From: Mageeibacillus sp. UBA5770
GTDB taxonomy: Bacteria > Bacillota_A > Clostridia > Saccharofermentanales > Saccharofermentanaceae
NCBI GenBank assembly: GCA_002418705.1
Contig: DIEQ01000046.1
Span: 1-11,881 of the forward strand
Reading direction: 5' to 3'
DNA length: 11,881 nucleotides
Shown in pieces: positions 1 through 6,674 of this stretch; the stretch's first letter is position 1; every line of letters starts with the position of its first letter. A model generated the notes under the pieces. The model saw nothing but the letters and a program-made list of their open reading frames with translations. It had not been told where the DNA came from and searched no databases. The position numbers were made by a program, and so were the translations under genes.

Positions 1-2
1 AT

Positions 3-860
3 ATTTTTCGACAAGTCTCCATAACCGGAATTGTTGCCGTCGGTATGACGTATGTTCTGCTTACCGGCGGACTGGACCTCTCTGTTGGCAGCTTACTCGC
101 CGTTACCAGTGTAACTGCCTCAATGCTGATTGTTAAGCAGAATGTAAATCCCTGGATTGCAATGCTTGCAGCGATTCTTTTCACAACAATGCTCGGTGTC
201 ATTACAGGACTTATCATTCAGAAGATTGACTTGCCGCCCATGATTGCAACGCTTGGTATGATGACTATTGTCCGCGGATTGTCTTTTATCATTACAGGCG
301 GACTTCCGGTATACGGCTTACCTGCTGCATATGCCATGATCGGACAAGGCTATGTCTGGGTGATTCCTGTGCCGGTCATTATTATGGTGATCGTGTTTAT
401 TGTCGGTGCCTTTGTTCTGAATAAAACATACTTTGGCCGCTATTTTTATGCGATGGGCGGCAACCAGGAAGCAGCCCGCCTTGCCGGCGTCAATGTCAAC
501 AGAATTAAGGTAGCTACGTATACGATCAACGCATTCCTTTGCGGTATCGCCGGAATTATCCTGATGTTCAGAATCAACTCAGGACAGCCGACGGCTGCGA
601 CAGGTATGGAGATGGATGTTATCACGGCAACCGTCCTGGGCGGTGTATCACTTTCAGGAGGAGAAGGCCGGATCACAGGCGTTTTGGTTGGCTGCCTCAT
701 CATGGGTGTTCTGTCCAACGGACTGATTATCATGAATGTCGGTGAATACTATCAGATGGTTGTTAAGGGCCTGGTTCTCGTTCTGGCGGTCAGCTTTGAT
801 AAGATCAGTCAGAGAAATACCATGAAAAATGTTAGTGTGAAGACAGTGAAGGCGGTGTGA
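3..860 (+). CDS. ABC sugar transporter permease, RbsC family (5' end beyond window), probably rhamnose
   Basis: This is the membrane-spanning subunit of a carbohydrate ABC importer of the RbsC/branched-chain permease superfamily. The reading frame is open to the left window edge. The visible 285 residues lack roughly the first 35 of a typical protein of about 320. The first Met at base 45 is internal, because the upstream residues (IFRQVSITGIVAVG) match the conserved lead-in of this family. Clear family features are the LTGGLDLSVGS segment after it, several hydrophobic helices, the cytoplasmic loop GGNQEAARLAGVNVNRIK, and the late VLGGVSLSGGEGRI segment. It should work with a periplasmic or lipid-anchored binding protein and an ATPase, both presumably encoded upstream. 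Rhamnose as substrate is inferred from rhaI and rhaB downstream; the sequence itself only shows a ribose/xylose/rhamnose-type permease. The stop overlaps the next start (GTGA, 857-860). Confidence 0.93.
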   Translation: MFRQVSITGIVAVGMTYVLLTGGLDLSVGSLLAVTSVTASMLIVKQNVNPWIAMLAAILFTTMLGVITGLIIQKIDLPPMIATLGMMTIVRGLSFIITGGLPVYGLPAAYAMIGQGYVWVIPVPVIIMVIVFIVGAFVLNKTYFGRYFYAMGGNQEAARLAGVNVNRIKVATYTINAFLCGIAGIILMFRINSGQPTAATGMEMDVITATVLGGVSLSGGEGRITGVLVGCLIMGVLSNGLIIMNVGEYYQMVVKGLVLVLAVSFDKISQRNTMKNVSVKTVKAV

Positions 861-1498
861 AAAAGATGAAGACCGTTTTGTGCTTCGGTGATTCAAATAC
901 TTTTGGAGAAAAAGCATCCGGAGGGCGCTTTGAACGCTGGGAGAGATGGACCGGACTGGTCCAAAAAGAACTTGGTGAAGACTATTACATTATTGAAGAA
1001 GGCTGTGGCGGACGCACAACGGTCTGGGATGACCCGATCGAAGAACATAAAAACGGGAAAAAATATTTGATCCCGTGCCTGCATAGCCATATGCCGATTG
1101 ACCTGATTGTCATTATGCTTGGGACGAATGATCTGAAGAACCGTTTTTCCCTGTCCTCCCTGGACATTACATATTCAATTGAAAATCTAATTCTTTCTAT
1201 AAACAAAGAGAATTGTGGAAAAGATGGCCGGAATCCCCGCATTCTTCTGATTTCGCCTCCGCAAATAGAAAATCTGACCAAGCTGGCAGACATTCTGATT
1301 GGTGCTAAGGCAAAACGGGAAGAGTTAAGCGGTCGCCTGGAGACTTTAGCCGGTGAACTATGCATAGATTTTCTGGATGCAGCAAAATACGTCACGATAG
1401 ATCCGCAGGATGGCGTACATATGGATCTGCAGGGACATGCTGCATTGGCCAGCGTAATTTCTGAAAAAATTGATCAAATCCTTAATGATGATAAATAA
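857..1498 (+). CDS. SGNH/GDSL-family esterase (MsAcT-like arylesterase/acyltransferase type)
   Basis: A 213-residue SGNH hydrolase. Block I is FGDSNTFG with the nucleophile Ser13, a Gly-rich turn follows (EEGCGGRTT, 47-55), block III is GTND with Asn91, and block V is DGVHMD with Asp185 and His188. The catalytic set is therefore complete. From memory, the layout resembles the Mycobacterium smegmatis arylesterase MsAcT (early FGDS, then an IEEG...RTT stretch, then LVIIMLGTND). There is no signal peptide, so it should act in the cytoplasm on an imported or internal ester. The GTG start gives a 4-base overlap with the permease stop, which suggests translational coupling. ATG at 866 (MKTVLCFGDS) is a possible alternative start. 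In a sugar-uptake operon, removal of acetyl or aryl groups from incoming sugar is a reasonable guess, but the substrate cannot be read from the sequence. Confidence 0.9.
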   Translation: MKKMKTVLCFGDSNTFGEKASGGRFERWERWTGLVQKELGEDYYIIEEGCGGRTTVWDDPIEEHKNGKKYLIPCLHSHMPIDLIVIMLGTNDLKNRFSLSSLDITYSIENLILSINKENCGKDGRNPRILLISPPQIENLTKLADILIGAKAKREELSGRLETLAGELCIDFLDAAKYVTIDPQDGVHMDLQGHAALASVISEKIDQILNDDK

Positions 1499-1499
1499 A

Positions 1500-1516
1500 T
1501 ATTTGCAGGGCAAATA
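1500..1516 (+). repeat. Short perfect inverted repeat between the SGNH gene and rhaI
   Basis: TATTTGC-AGG-GCAAATA, a 7-base stem with a 3-base loop, begins just after the SGNH stop codon and ends 17 bases before the rhaI Shine-Dalgarno site. No T-run follows, so it is not a standard intrinsic terminator. It could be a small mRNA hairpin that sets the relative stability of the flanking messages, an operator half, or chance. Confidence 0.4.
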
Positions 1517-1533
1517 GGCCCATTGATACTTGT

Positions 1534-1540
1534 GGAGGAG
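1534..1540 (+). promoter_or_regulatory. Ribosome-binding site deciding the rhaI start
   Basis: GGAGGAG lies 6 bases before ATG 1547. It selects that ATG over the in-frame TTG at 1523, which has no such site and would place the Shine-Dalgarno sequence inside the coding region. Confidence 0.85.
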
Positions 1541-1546
1541 CAATCT

Positions 1547-2779
1547 ATGAATCCATATGAAGAAAGATATCGCCTTTTAAAATCTGAAGCTGAAGAAAAA
1601 GGCATTGATATTGAATCTGTTAAATCACAGCTGAAGAGGCAGGTGGTCGAACTCCCCTCGTGGGCTGTCGGTAATTCCGGCACGCGGTACGGTACGTTCA
1701 GAGATAAAGGAGCCGCATCGACAATTTGGCAGAAGATTGACGACTGTGCAGAAATCCAGCGGTGCCTGGGGATTACGCCTGTCATGGCCAGCCATACCTG
1801 CTGGGATAAGACAGATGACGGACGTTTTGCGCCCGTACGTGACTATGCTGCGGAAAAGGGCATGAGAATCGGGACAGTACATCCCAACACTTTCAGCGGA
1901 CAGGAGTTCCGCTTCGGATCTATCTGTTCACCTATTGAATCTGTGAGGGAAGCAACCAAAAAGCATTTCAGAGAATGCGTCTCGATTACCCGCGAGCTTG
2001 GATCCAAATCCATTGGCATGTGGGTTGCGGACGGAACAAACTATCCGGGACAGGACTCGCTGCGGGAAAGAAAGCACCGTCTGTTTGACGGACTCCAGGC
2101 GCTTTATTCCGAGATGGACCCGGACATGACACTCCTTTTGGAGTACAAGCCATTTGAGCCGTTTTTCTATACGACGGATGTAAATGACTGGGGCATGTCC
2201 ATGCTGATGTGTCAGAAGCTCGGACCGAAAGCCAAAGTACTTGTTGATCTTGGGCATCATGTTGCCGGTGTGAACATCGAACAAATCATTGCCACACTGC
2301 TTGATGAACAGAAGCTCGGTGCTTTTCACTTCAACAATCGCCGCTATGCTGACGATGACCTGATTTCCGGAACCGTCAACCCGCTTGAACTATTCCTGAT
2401 TTTCAAGGAAATCGTTGACGCCGGTGTAGATGGACTCGATAACAGCCTGACCTATATGCTGGATCAGTCACACAATATTGAGAACAGTCTTGAAGGAATT
2501 ATCTATTCAGTAATGAATATCCAGACTGCCTTTGCCAAGGCGCTCTTAATTGACCGCAAGCAACTGCTTATTTGTCAGGCTGAGAACAACGTTGTAGCCA
2601 GCAACAAAATCATCATGGATGCTTTTAATACAGATGTCGAGCCATTGCTGGCGGTTGTCCGGCTTGAGATGGGCCTGACAGACATTGATCCGCTGCATAA
2701 CCATCGCGACAGCGGTTACTTACAAAAGGTAGCATCAGAACGCGGTGAAGGAATTCTCACGTTAGGGGGAGGGTCATAA
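1547..2779 (+). CDS. rhaI: L-rhamnose isomerase (RhaI, P. stutzeri/Streptomyces type)
   Basis: Converts L-rhamnose to L-rhamnulose in the cytoplasm, the first committed step of rhamnose catabolism. The 410-residue protein has the xylose-isomerase-like TIM barrel of the RhaI group, not the E. coli RhaA group. The expected divalent-metal ligands are visible: Glu199 in LEYKPFEP, Asp234 in VDLGHH (with His237/His238), His261 in FHFNNR, and Asp306 in YMLDQSHN. The acidic run YADDDL (267-272) is also typical. The start is ATG 1547, set by a strong ribosome-binding site. The next gene begins one base after the stop, and its Shine-Dalgarno site lies inside the end of rhaI, so the two are probably co-translated. 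Enzymes of this group often accept other aldoses or ketoses, so the physiological substrate rests partly on the rhaB neighbour. Confidence 0.93.
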   Translation: MNPYEERYRLLKSEAEEKGIDIESVKSQLKRQVVELPSWAVGNSGTRYGTFRDKGAASTIWQKIDDCAEIQRCLGITPVMASHTCWDKTDDGRFAPVRDYAAEKGMRIGTVHPNTFSGQEFRFGSICSPIESVREATKKHFRECVSITRELGSKSIGMWVADGTNYPGQDSLRERKHRLFDGLQALYSEMDPDMTLLLEYKPFEPFFYTTDVNDWGMSMLMCQKLGPKAKVLVDLGHHVAGVNIEQIIATLLDEQKLGAFHFNNRRYADDDLISGTVNPLELFLIFKEIVDAGVDGLDNSLTYMLDQSHNIENSLEGIIYSVMNIQTAFAKALLIDRKQLLICQAENNVVASNKIIMDAFNTDVEPLLAVVRLEMGLTDIDPLHNHRDSGYLQKVASERGEGILTLGGGS

Positions 2780-2780
2780 T

Positions 2781-3836
2781 ATGACAGGTAAAGAACGAAT
2801 ACTGGCAGCCCTTTCACATCAGAAACCCGACAGAGTACCTACCATGGAGTGGGTTCTGAGTGAACCCGTCATGGAAAAGATGTGCGGCACCCGATCGGAT
2901 ATTGAATTTGCTAAGATCATGGATCTTGACGGTATCGCGGTCGGGCTGGACTCGAAAAACATTGTTGTCGACGACCGTCATATTATCGATGAATGGGGCA
3001 TTACCCGTGTCACATACGACGAATATCCGAATCCGGTCAAATTCCCGATTGAGGATGAAGACGATCTCAAAGATTTCGTTATTCCTGATCCGAATGCTTC
3101 ATACCGCTTCGATAAAATTAAACATGCTTTAAAAGAAATCGGCAGCGAAAAATGTGTCGTGGCTCGTGTCCGGGATGTTTTTTCCCAGCCCAGGGATCTT
3201 ATGGGGTTCGAGAATTTCCTGGTCAGCTTCTATACGGAGCCGGATCTTGTCGAATACCTGGTAAAAACAAGTGCGGACTACTCGATCCAGATCTGCAATA
3301 ATTTGAAGGATCTCGGTCTTGAAGTGATTGTTATCGGTGATGATTACGCCAATAATGATTCCCTCCTGCTTAGCCCCGATATGTTCCGCAATCAGGTGCT
3401 GCCGCATCTGCATCGTCTTGTACAGCACGCCAAAAGTCTGGGTCTGAAAGTCATCAAACACAGTGACGGCGACCTGAGAGCCATATTGCCGGAACTTGTT
3501 GCAACAGGAATTGACTGCCTCGATCCAATCGATGAACGTGGACATATGCACATTGATGAACTGATCGCACAATATGGCAGCCGGCTTGCGTTCAAAGGGA
3601 ATATTGACTGCGTCTCGACGCTGGTCGATCAGTCTGTTGAAGACGTGCGCAGACAGACAGCGCGCTGTATCTTACAGGGGTCTTACGCGGGCGGGCACAT
3701 CATATCATCATCAAACTCAATTCACAGCGGCATCAGTCCGGTGAATTACCGTGCGTTTCTTGATGCAGTTAAAGAACTTGGCAGCTACCCGCTTAACATT
3801 CCTTTGCTTGAACAAGTAAGTAAAACAGGAAAATAA
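2781..3836 (+). CDS. Uroporphyrinogen-decarboxylase-fold protein of unknown function
   Basis: A 351-residue member of the URO-D/methyltransferase superfamily. Family signs are the opening TGKERILAALSHQKPDRVP, the segment IKHSDGDL (225-232), and the later FKGNID and SSSNSIH stretches. It is not the heme enzyme HemE: the N-terminal Arg-rich substrate motif (RQAGRY type) is absent. It also lacks the His-x-Cys zinc motif of MtaA/MtbA-type corrinoid methyltransferases, showing His227-Ser-Asp229 at that place and Ser residues where the third Cys ligand would be expected. No corrinoid protein is encoded nearby. It sits between rhaI and rhaB with one base before it and a strong Shine-Dalgarno site (AGGGGGAGGG, 2764-2773) inside rhaI, so it is made along with the rhamnose enzymes. 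The reaction is unknown. A sugar-related role is inferred only from position. Confidence 0.88.
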   Translation: MTGKERILAALSHQKPDRVPTMEWVLSEPVMEKMCGTRSDIEFAKIMDLDGIAVGLDSKNIVVDDRHIIDEWGITRVTYDEYPNPVKFPIEDEDDLKDFVIPDPNASYRFDKIKHALKEIGSEKCVVARVRDVFSQPRDLMGFENFLVSFYTEPDLVEYLVKTSADYSIQICNNLKDLGLEVIVIGDDYANNDSLLLSPDMFRNQVLPHLHRLVQHAKSLGLKVIKHSDGDLRAILPELVATGIDCLDPIDERGHMHIDELIAQYGSRLAFKGNIDCVSTLVDQSVEDVRRQTARCILQGSYAGGHIISSSNSIHSGISPVNYRAFLDAVKELGSYPLNIPLLEQVSKTGK

Positions 3837-3855
3837 CGAAACAAATGTATTCGTT
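3835..3855 (+). repeat. Inverted repeat in the gap before rhaB
   Basis: AACGAA, then 9 bases, then TTCGTT forms a perfect 6-base dyad that starts at the last bases of the preceding stop codon. No T-run follows. It may be a weak hairpin or operator-like dyad in the 51-base gap. At this length it could be chance. Confidence 0.25.
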
Positions 3856-3874
3856 GACGGTAATCTGACAGGAT

Positions 3875-3879
3875 GGGAG
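3875..3879 (+). promoter_or_regulatory. Ribosome-binding site deciding the rhaB start
   Basis: GGGAG lies 8 bases before ATG 3888. The in-frame ATG at 3873 overlaps this site and has no suitably spaced one of its own, so 3888 is the preferred start. It yields the N-terminus MSRHFAIDLGAESGR, where the nucleotide-binding fold begins at once. Confidence 0.75.
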
Positions 3880-3887
3880 TGATTGAT

Positions 3888-5369
3888 ATGAGCAGACATT
3901 TTGCGATAGACCTGGGTGCGGAAAGCGGACGCTGTGTTGTCGGCATTTTGCAGGATGGGCGGCTTGCCCTGGATGAGTTATGCCGCTTCCCGACAAAAGC
4001 CATGACTATTCAGGGCGGACTTCACTGGAATATATATAGATTTTACGAGGAAATACTGGCTGGTCTCAGTCTGTATTCTAAAAAATACGGACCGGAGCTC
4101 GACAGCATTGGTGTTGATACATGGGGCGTTGATTTCGGGCTCCTGGATAAGGACGACCGGCTTCTGGGACTTCCGTTCTGTTACCGTGATTCGCGAAATG
4201 AAGGAACAGAAGATATTCTGGCAAATGGATTAGGCAAAGACCGGATCTATGAGCTGACCGGAATTCAGTTCTTGACCTTTAATACACTGAATCAGCTTGC
4301 AGGTGCAGTTGACCGAAAAGAAGTGCAGCCGGAAAAAGCTGCCAGTCTGCTCTTCATTCCCGATTTGCTTCATTTTCTGCTCGGCGCCCGGAAGTGCTGC
4401 GAATTTACGGATGCTTCCATATCACAGCTGGTCAATATTCACGAGAAAAGCTGGGATAATAAAATTTTCAATTCATTCCATATACCCACGGCAATCCAGG
4501 AGCCAATCTGTTTTGCAGGCGACCGAATCGGGACTATATCCGATGAGATAGCACGTCAAACCGGCATACAGCCGGGCGTTCCGATCGTAGCTCCGGCGGT
4601 GCATGATACGGCAAGTGCTGCCGCCGCAGTGCCTGCTGTCGGAGAAAATTGGGCATATATCAGTTCCGGTACATGGTCTCTTGTCGGACTTGAACTCGAT
4701 AAGCCTGTAATCAACGAAGACAGCTTCTCCATGAACATCTCAAATTCGGGGGCTGCTTTTGGGAAATCCCTATTTCTGAAAAATGTAATGGGCCTGTGGA
4801 TTATTCAACAGTGCAGAGTAGCCTGGTGTATTACGCAGCCGGATCTTACTTACCCTATGATCGAGGATCTGGCCGCCCTTGCGCCTGCACATCAGGCATT
4901 CATTGATCCCGATCTGGACTGTTTTTTCCATCTCGGCGATATGCCGCAGAAAATCTGCAAATATCTTAGGGCCAGCCATCAAGGATCATTTGATCCCGAT
5001 GACATCGGTTCAATTGCGCGCATTGTTTTTGAGAGCCTGGCTCTGAAATACCGATATGTTATGGAGCAGATCAGTCATGTCACCGGCAAGAAGCTTGATG
5101 CCATTCACATCGTCGGGGGAGGCTGTAAAAACCTGCTTCTGAACCAATCTACAGCAAATGCGATGCAGATTCCTGTACTGGCAGGTCCTGCTGAATGTAC
5201 CGCTATGGGCAATCTCCTCATGCAGGCATACGGATGCGGGCTGCTTGCGTCTCATGAAGAGATTCGTACTGTTGTAAGGAACTCAGAAAATATCCGGCAG
5301 TTTGATCCGCAGGATGGAACAAATTGGCAAGTCGCGTATCAGCGCTTTTTAGAGATTATTCAAAACTGA
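3888..5369 (+). CDS. rhaB: Rhamnulokinase (RhaB), FGGY-family carbohydrate kinase
   Basis: Phosphorylates L-rhamnulose to L-rhamnulose-1-phosphate with ATP. The 493-residue protein has both FGGY/actin-like halves. The N-terminal phosphate loop is AIDLGAESGR (6-15). The sugar-site segment is VDTWGVDFGLLD (76-87) followed by YRDSRNEG. The catalytic Asp240 lies in PAVHDTASA, close to the Asp237 known in E. coli RhaB. ATP-binding segments are SSGTWSLVG (259-267) and VGGGCKN (409-415). The VDTWGVDF and GGGCKN stretches place it with rhamnulokinases rather than xylulo-, glycero- or fuculokinases. It follows the UroD-like gene after a 51-base gap and precedes the amidohydrolase gene by 22 bases. It is the strongest evidence that the operon handles rhamnose. 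Confidence 0.93.
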   Translation: MSRHFAIDLGAESGRCVVGILQDGRLALDELCRFPTKAMTIQGGLHWNIYRFYEEILAGLSLYSKKYGPELDSIGVDTWGVDFGLLDKDDRLLGLPFCYRDSRNEGTEDILANGLGKDRIYELTGIQFLTFNTLNQLAGAVDRKEVQPEKAASLLFIPDLLHFLLGARKCCEFTDASISQLVNIHEKSWDNKIFNSFHIPTAIQEPICFAGDRIGTISDEIARQTGIQPGVPIVAPAVHDTASAAAAVPAVGENWAYISSGTWSLVGLELDKPVINEDSFSMNISNSGAAFGKSLFLKNVMGLWIIQQCRVAWCITQPDLTYPMIEDLAALAPAHQAFIDPDLDCFFHLGDMPQKICKYLRASHQGSFDPDDIGSIARIVFESLALKYRYVMEQISHVTGKKLDAIHIVGGGCKNLLLNQSTANAMQIPVLAGPAECTAMGNLLMQAYGCGLLASHEEIRTVVRNSENIRQFDPQDGTNWQVAYQRFLEIIQN

Positions 5370-5391
5370 CTCAAGGGAGCAGTGAATTATT

Positions 5392-6672
5392 ATGATAACT
5401 TATGTGGATTTTCTTGCTGAAATTTCACGTCTGCCTGTATATGATACACATGAACACTTTATGCCGGAATCAGAACTTGCAGAGAATTCTCCGGATTTTT
5501 TCGATCTGCTTTTCCCCTATATCTGTGATGACCTGATGAGTGCAGGGATGTCAGGGGACGCACTAAAATCCCTGCGGGACAGGAATCTGCCCTTTCATCG
5601 CAGATGGGTAATTTTTGAATCGTATTATCCATATATCAGGCATGGCTCTTATTTTCGAGCTCTTAACAAATCACTCACAGCTATGGGGATGAGCAACTTC
5701 GATGAAGCCGGTGCGCTGGCGCTGAACCGATATCTTACAGAACAATGTAAAATCGGATGCTATCAAAAGCTCGCTGCAGAACTCGGTATCGTTAAAACAA
5801 ACGTGATACTGGATGACTATAGGCTCGCAGAAGGTTATGATTCTGATCTGTTTGCGTGCATACCGACGCTCAGCATGTTTTGTCCTGCCAATAGCAATGA
5901 CATCAACCGTATTGAGGATATCTGCCATCAGCCTGTAAACGAACTTCGTGATCTTGATAAAGCGCTTGAAAATCTCTTCCTCGATTATGAAAAACATAAT
6001 ATTCGTGCTATCAAGCTGGGAAGCGCATATGTACGCGAACTCGATTTTAAAGAAGGCGATCCTGTTAATGCTGCACAGGTCTTGTTAGATTTGAAAAATG
6101 GCATGGCGTGCAGAAAAAATAGTCTGCAGCTAGATGAAAAGATCGTGGATTTTGAACGGATCAAACCATTGGATGACTATCTGATATGGAAGATCCTCAC
6201 ATTGGCCAAATTAAGAAAATTCGACGTGCACATACACACCGGGCTTCACGCCTGGAATTATAATAATCCGACACGCTGTCATGCCGACCGTCTTCAGCAT
6301 GTTATTTCTTCATTCCCCGATATCCGGTTTGTCCTTCTCCATGCAGGAATTCCGTATATTGATGATGCATTACTTTTAGCTAAATATTATCCCAACGTCA
6401 TCTTAAATCTGACCTGGACACATATAATCGATAGGGTAAAGACACAGGAACTCATCGAGAGAATTCTCGAAATGATTCCGGTCAATAAAGTCCAGGGGTT
6501 CGGCGGTGACTTCCTATATCCTCAAAACGTACGAGGTAACCTGGAAATGGCGCGCGAAAATATTGCAGCCGTCCTTTTTAAGAAAATCACAGCAAAAGAA
6601 ATGACATATGCAGAAGCAATTCAGGTAGCTGCATCATGGCTTGTGTTCGATCCAGAGGGGCCGCATACCTGA
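5392..6672 (+). CDS. Amidohydrolase-superfamily metalloenzyme, function unknown
   Basis: A 426-residue TIM-barrel hydrolase of the amidohydrolase superfamily. The N-terminal metal motif is DTHEH with His20 and His22. A second His pair lies in VHIHTGLH (His280, His282, His286). His317 is in LLHAG, and the late catalytic Asp373 is in FGGDFLYP. These match the metal-site order of the Amidohydro_2 and uronate-isomerase-like branches. There is no signal peptide. A Shine-Dalgarno site (AAGGGAG, 5373-5379) lies 12 bases before the ATG. As last gene of the rhamnose operon it may open a lactone, isomerise a sugar acid or hydrolyse a sugar conjugate. None of these can be chosen from sequence alone. Its stop is two bases from that of clpB on the other strand. 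Confidence 0.85.
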   Translation: MITYVDFLAEISRLPVYDTHEHFMPESELAENSPDFFDLLFPYICDDLMSAGMSGDALKSLRDRNLPFHRRWVIFESYYPYIRHGSYFRALNKSLTAMGMSNFDEAGALALNRYLTEQCKIGCYQKLAAELGIVKTNVILDDYRLAEGYDSDLFACIPTLSMFCPANSNDINRIEDICHQPVNELRDLDKALENLFLDYEKHNIRAIKLGSAYVRELDFKEGDPVNAAQVLLDLKNGMACRKNSLQLDEKIVDFERIKPLDDYLIWKILTLAKLRKFDVHIHTGLHAWNYNNPTRCHADRLQHVISSFPDIRFVLLHAGIPYIDDALLLAKYYPNVILNLTWTHIIDRVKTQELIERILEMIPVNKVQGFGGDFLYPQNVRGNLEMARENIAAVLFKKITAKEMTYAEAIQVAASWLVFDPEGPHT

Positions 6673-6674
6673 CT

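Noticed and set aside
985..1395. 136-residue minus-strand open frame opposite the SGNH gene
   Set aside because: The plus strand carries a complete SGNH catalytic set, while this frame shows no domain.
1523..1546. In-frame TTG extension of rhaI giving 8 more residues
   Set aside because: The GGAGGAG ribosome-binding site would be inside the coding region, and the ATG at 1547 is ideally spaced after it.
2781..3836. Annotation as HemE (heme biosynthesis uroporphyrinogen decarboxylase)
   Set aside because: The HemE N-terminal Arg motif is missing, and the neighbours are rhamnose genes with no other heme gene.
3835..3855. Inverted repeat before rhaB as a regulator-binding site
   Set aside because: Only 6-base arms with a 9-base spacer and no second copy noticed elsewhere. 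It is kept as a low-confidence repeat but not claimed as an operator.
3873..3887. Earlier ATG for rhaB
   Set aside because: It overlaps the ribosome-binding site used by ATG 3888 and has none of its own.
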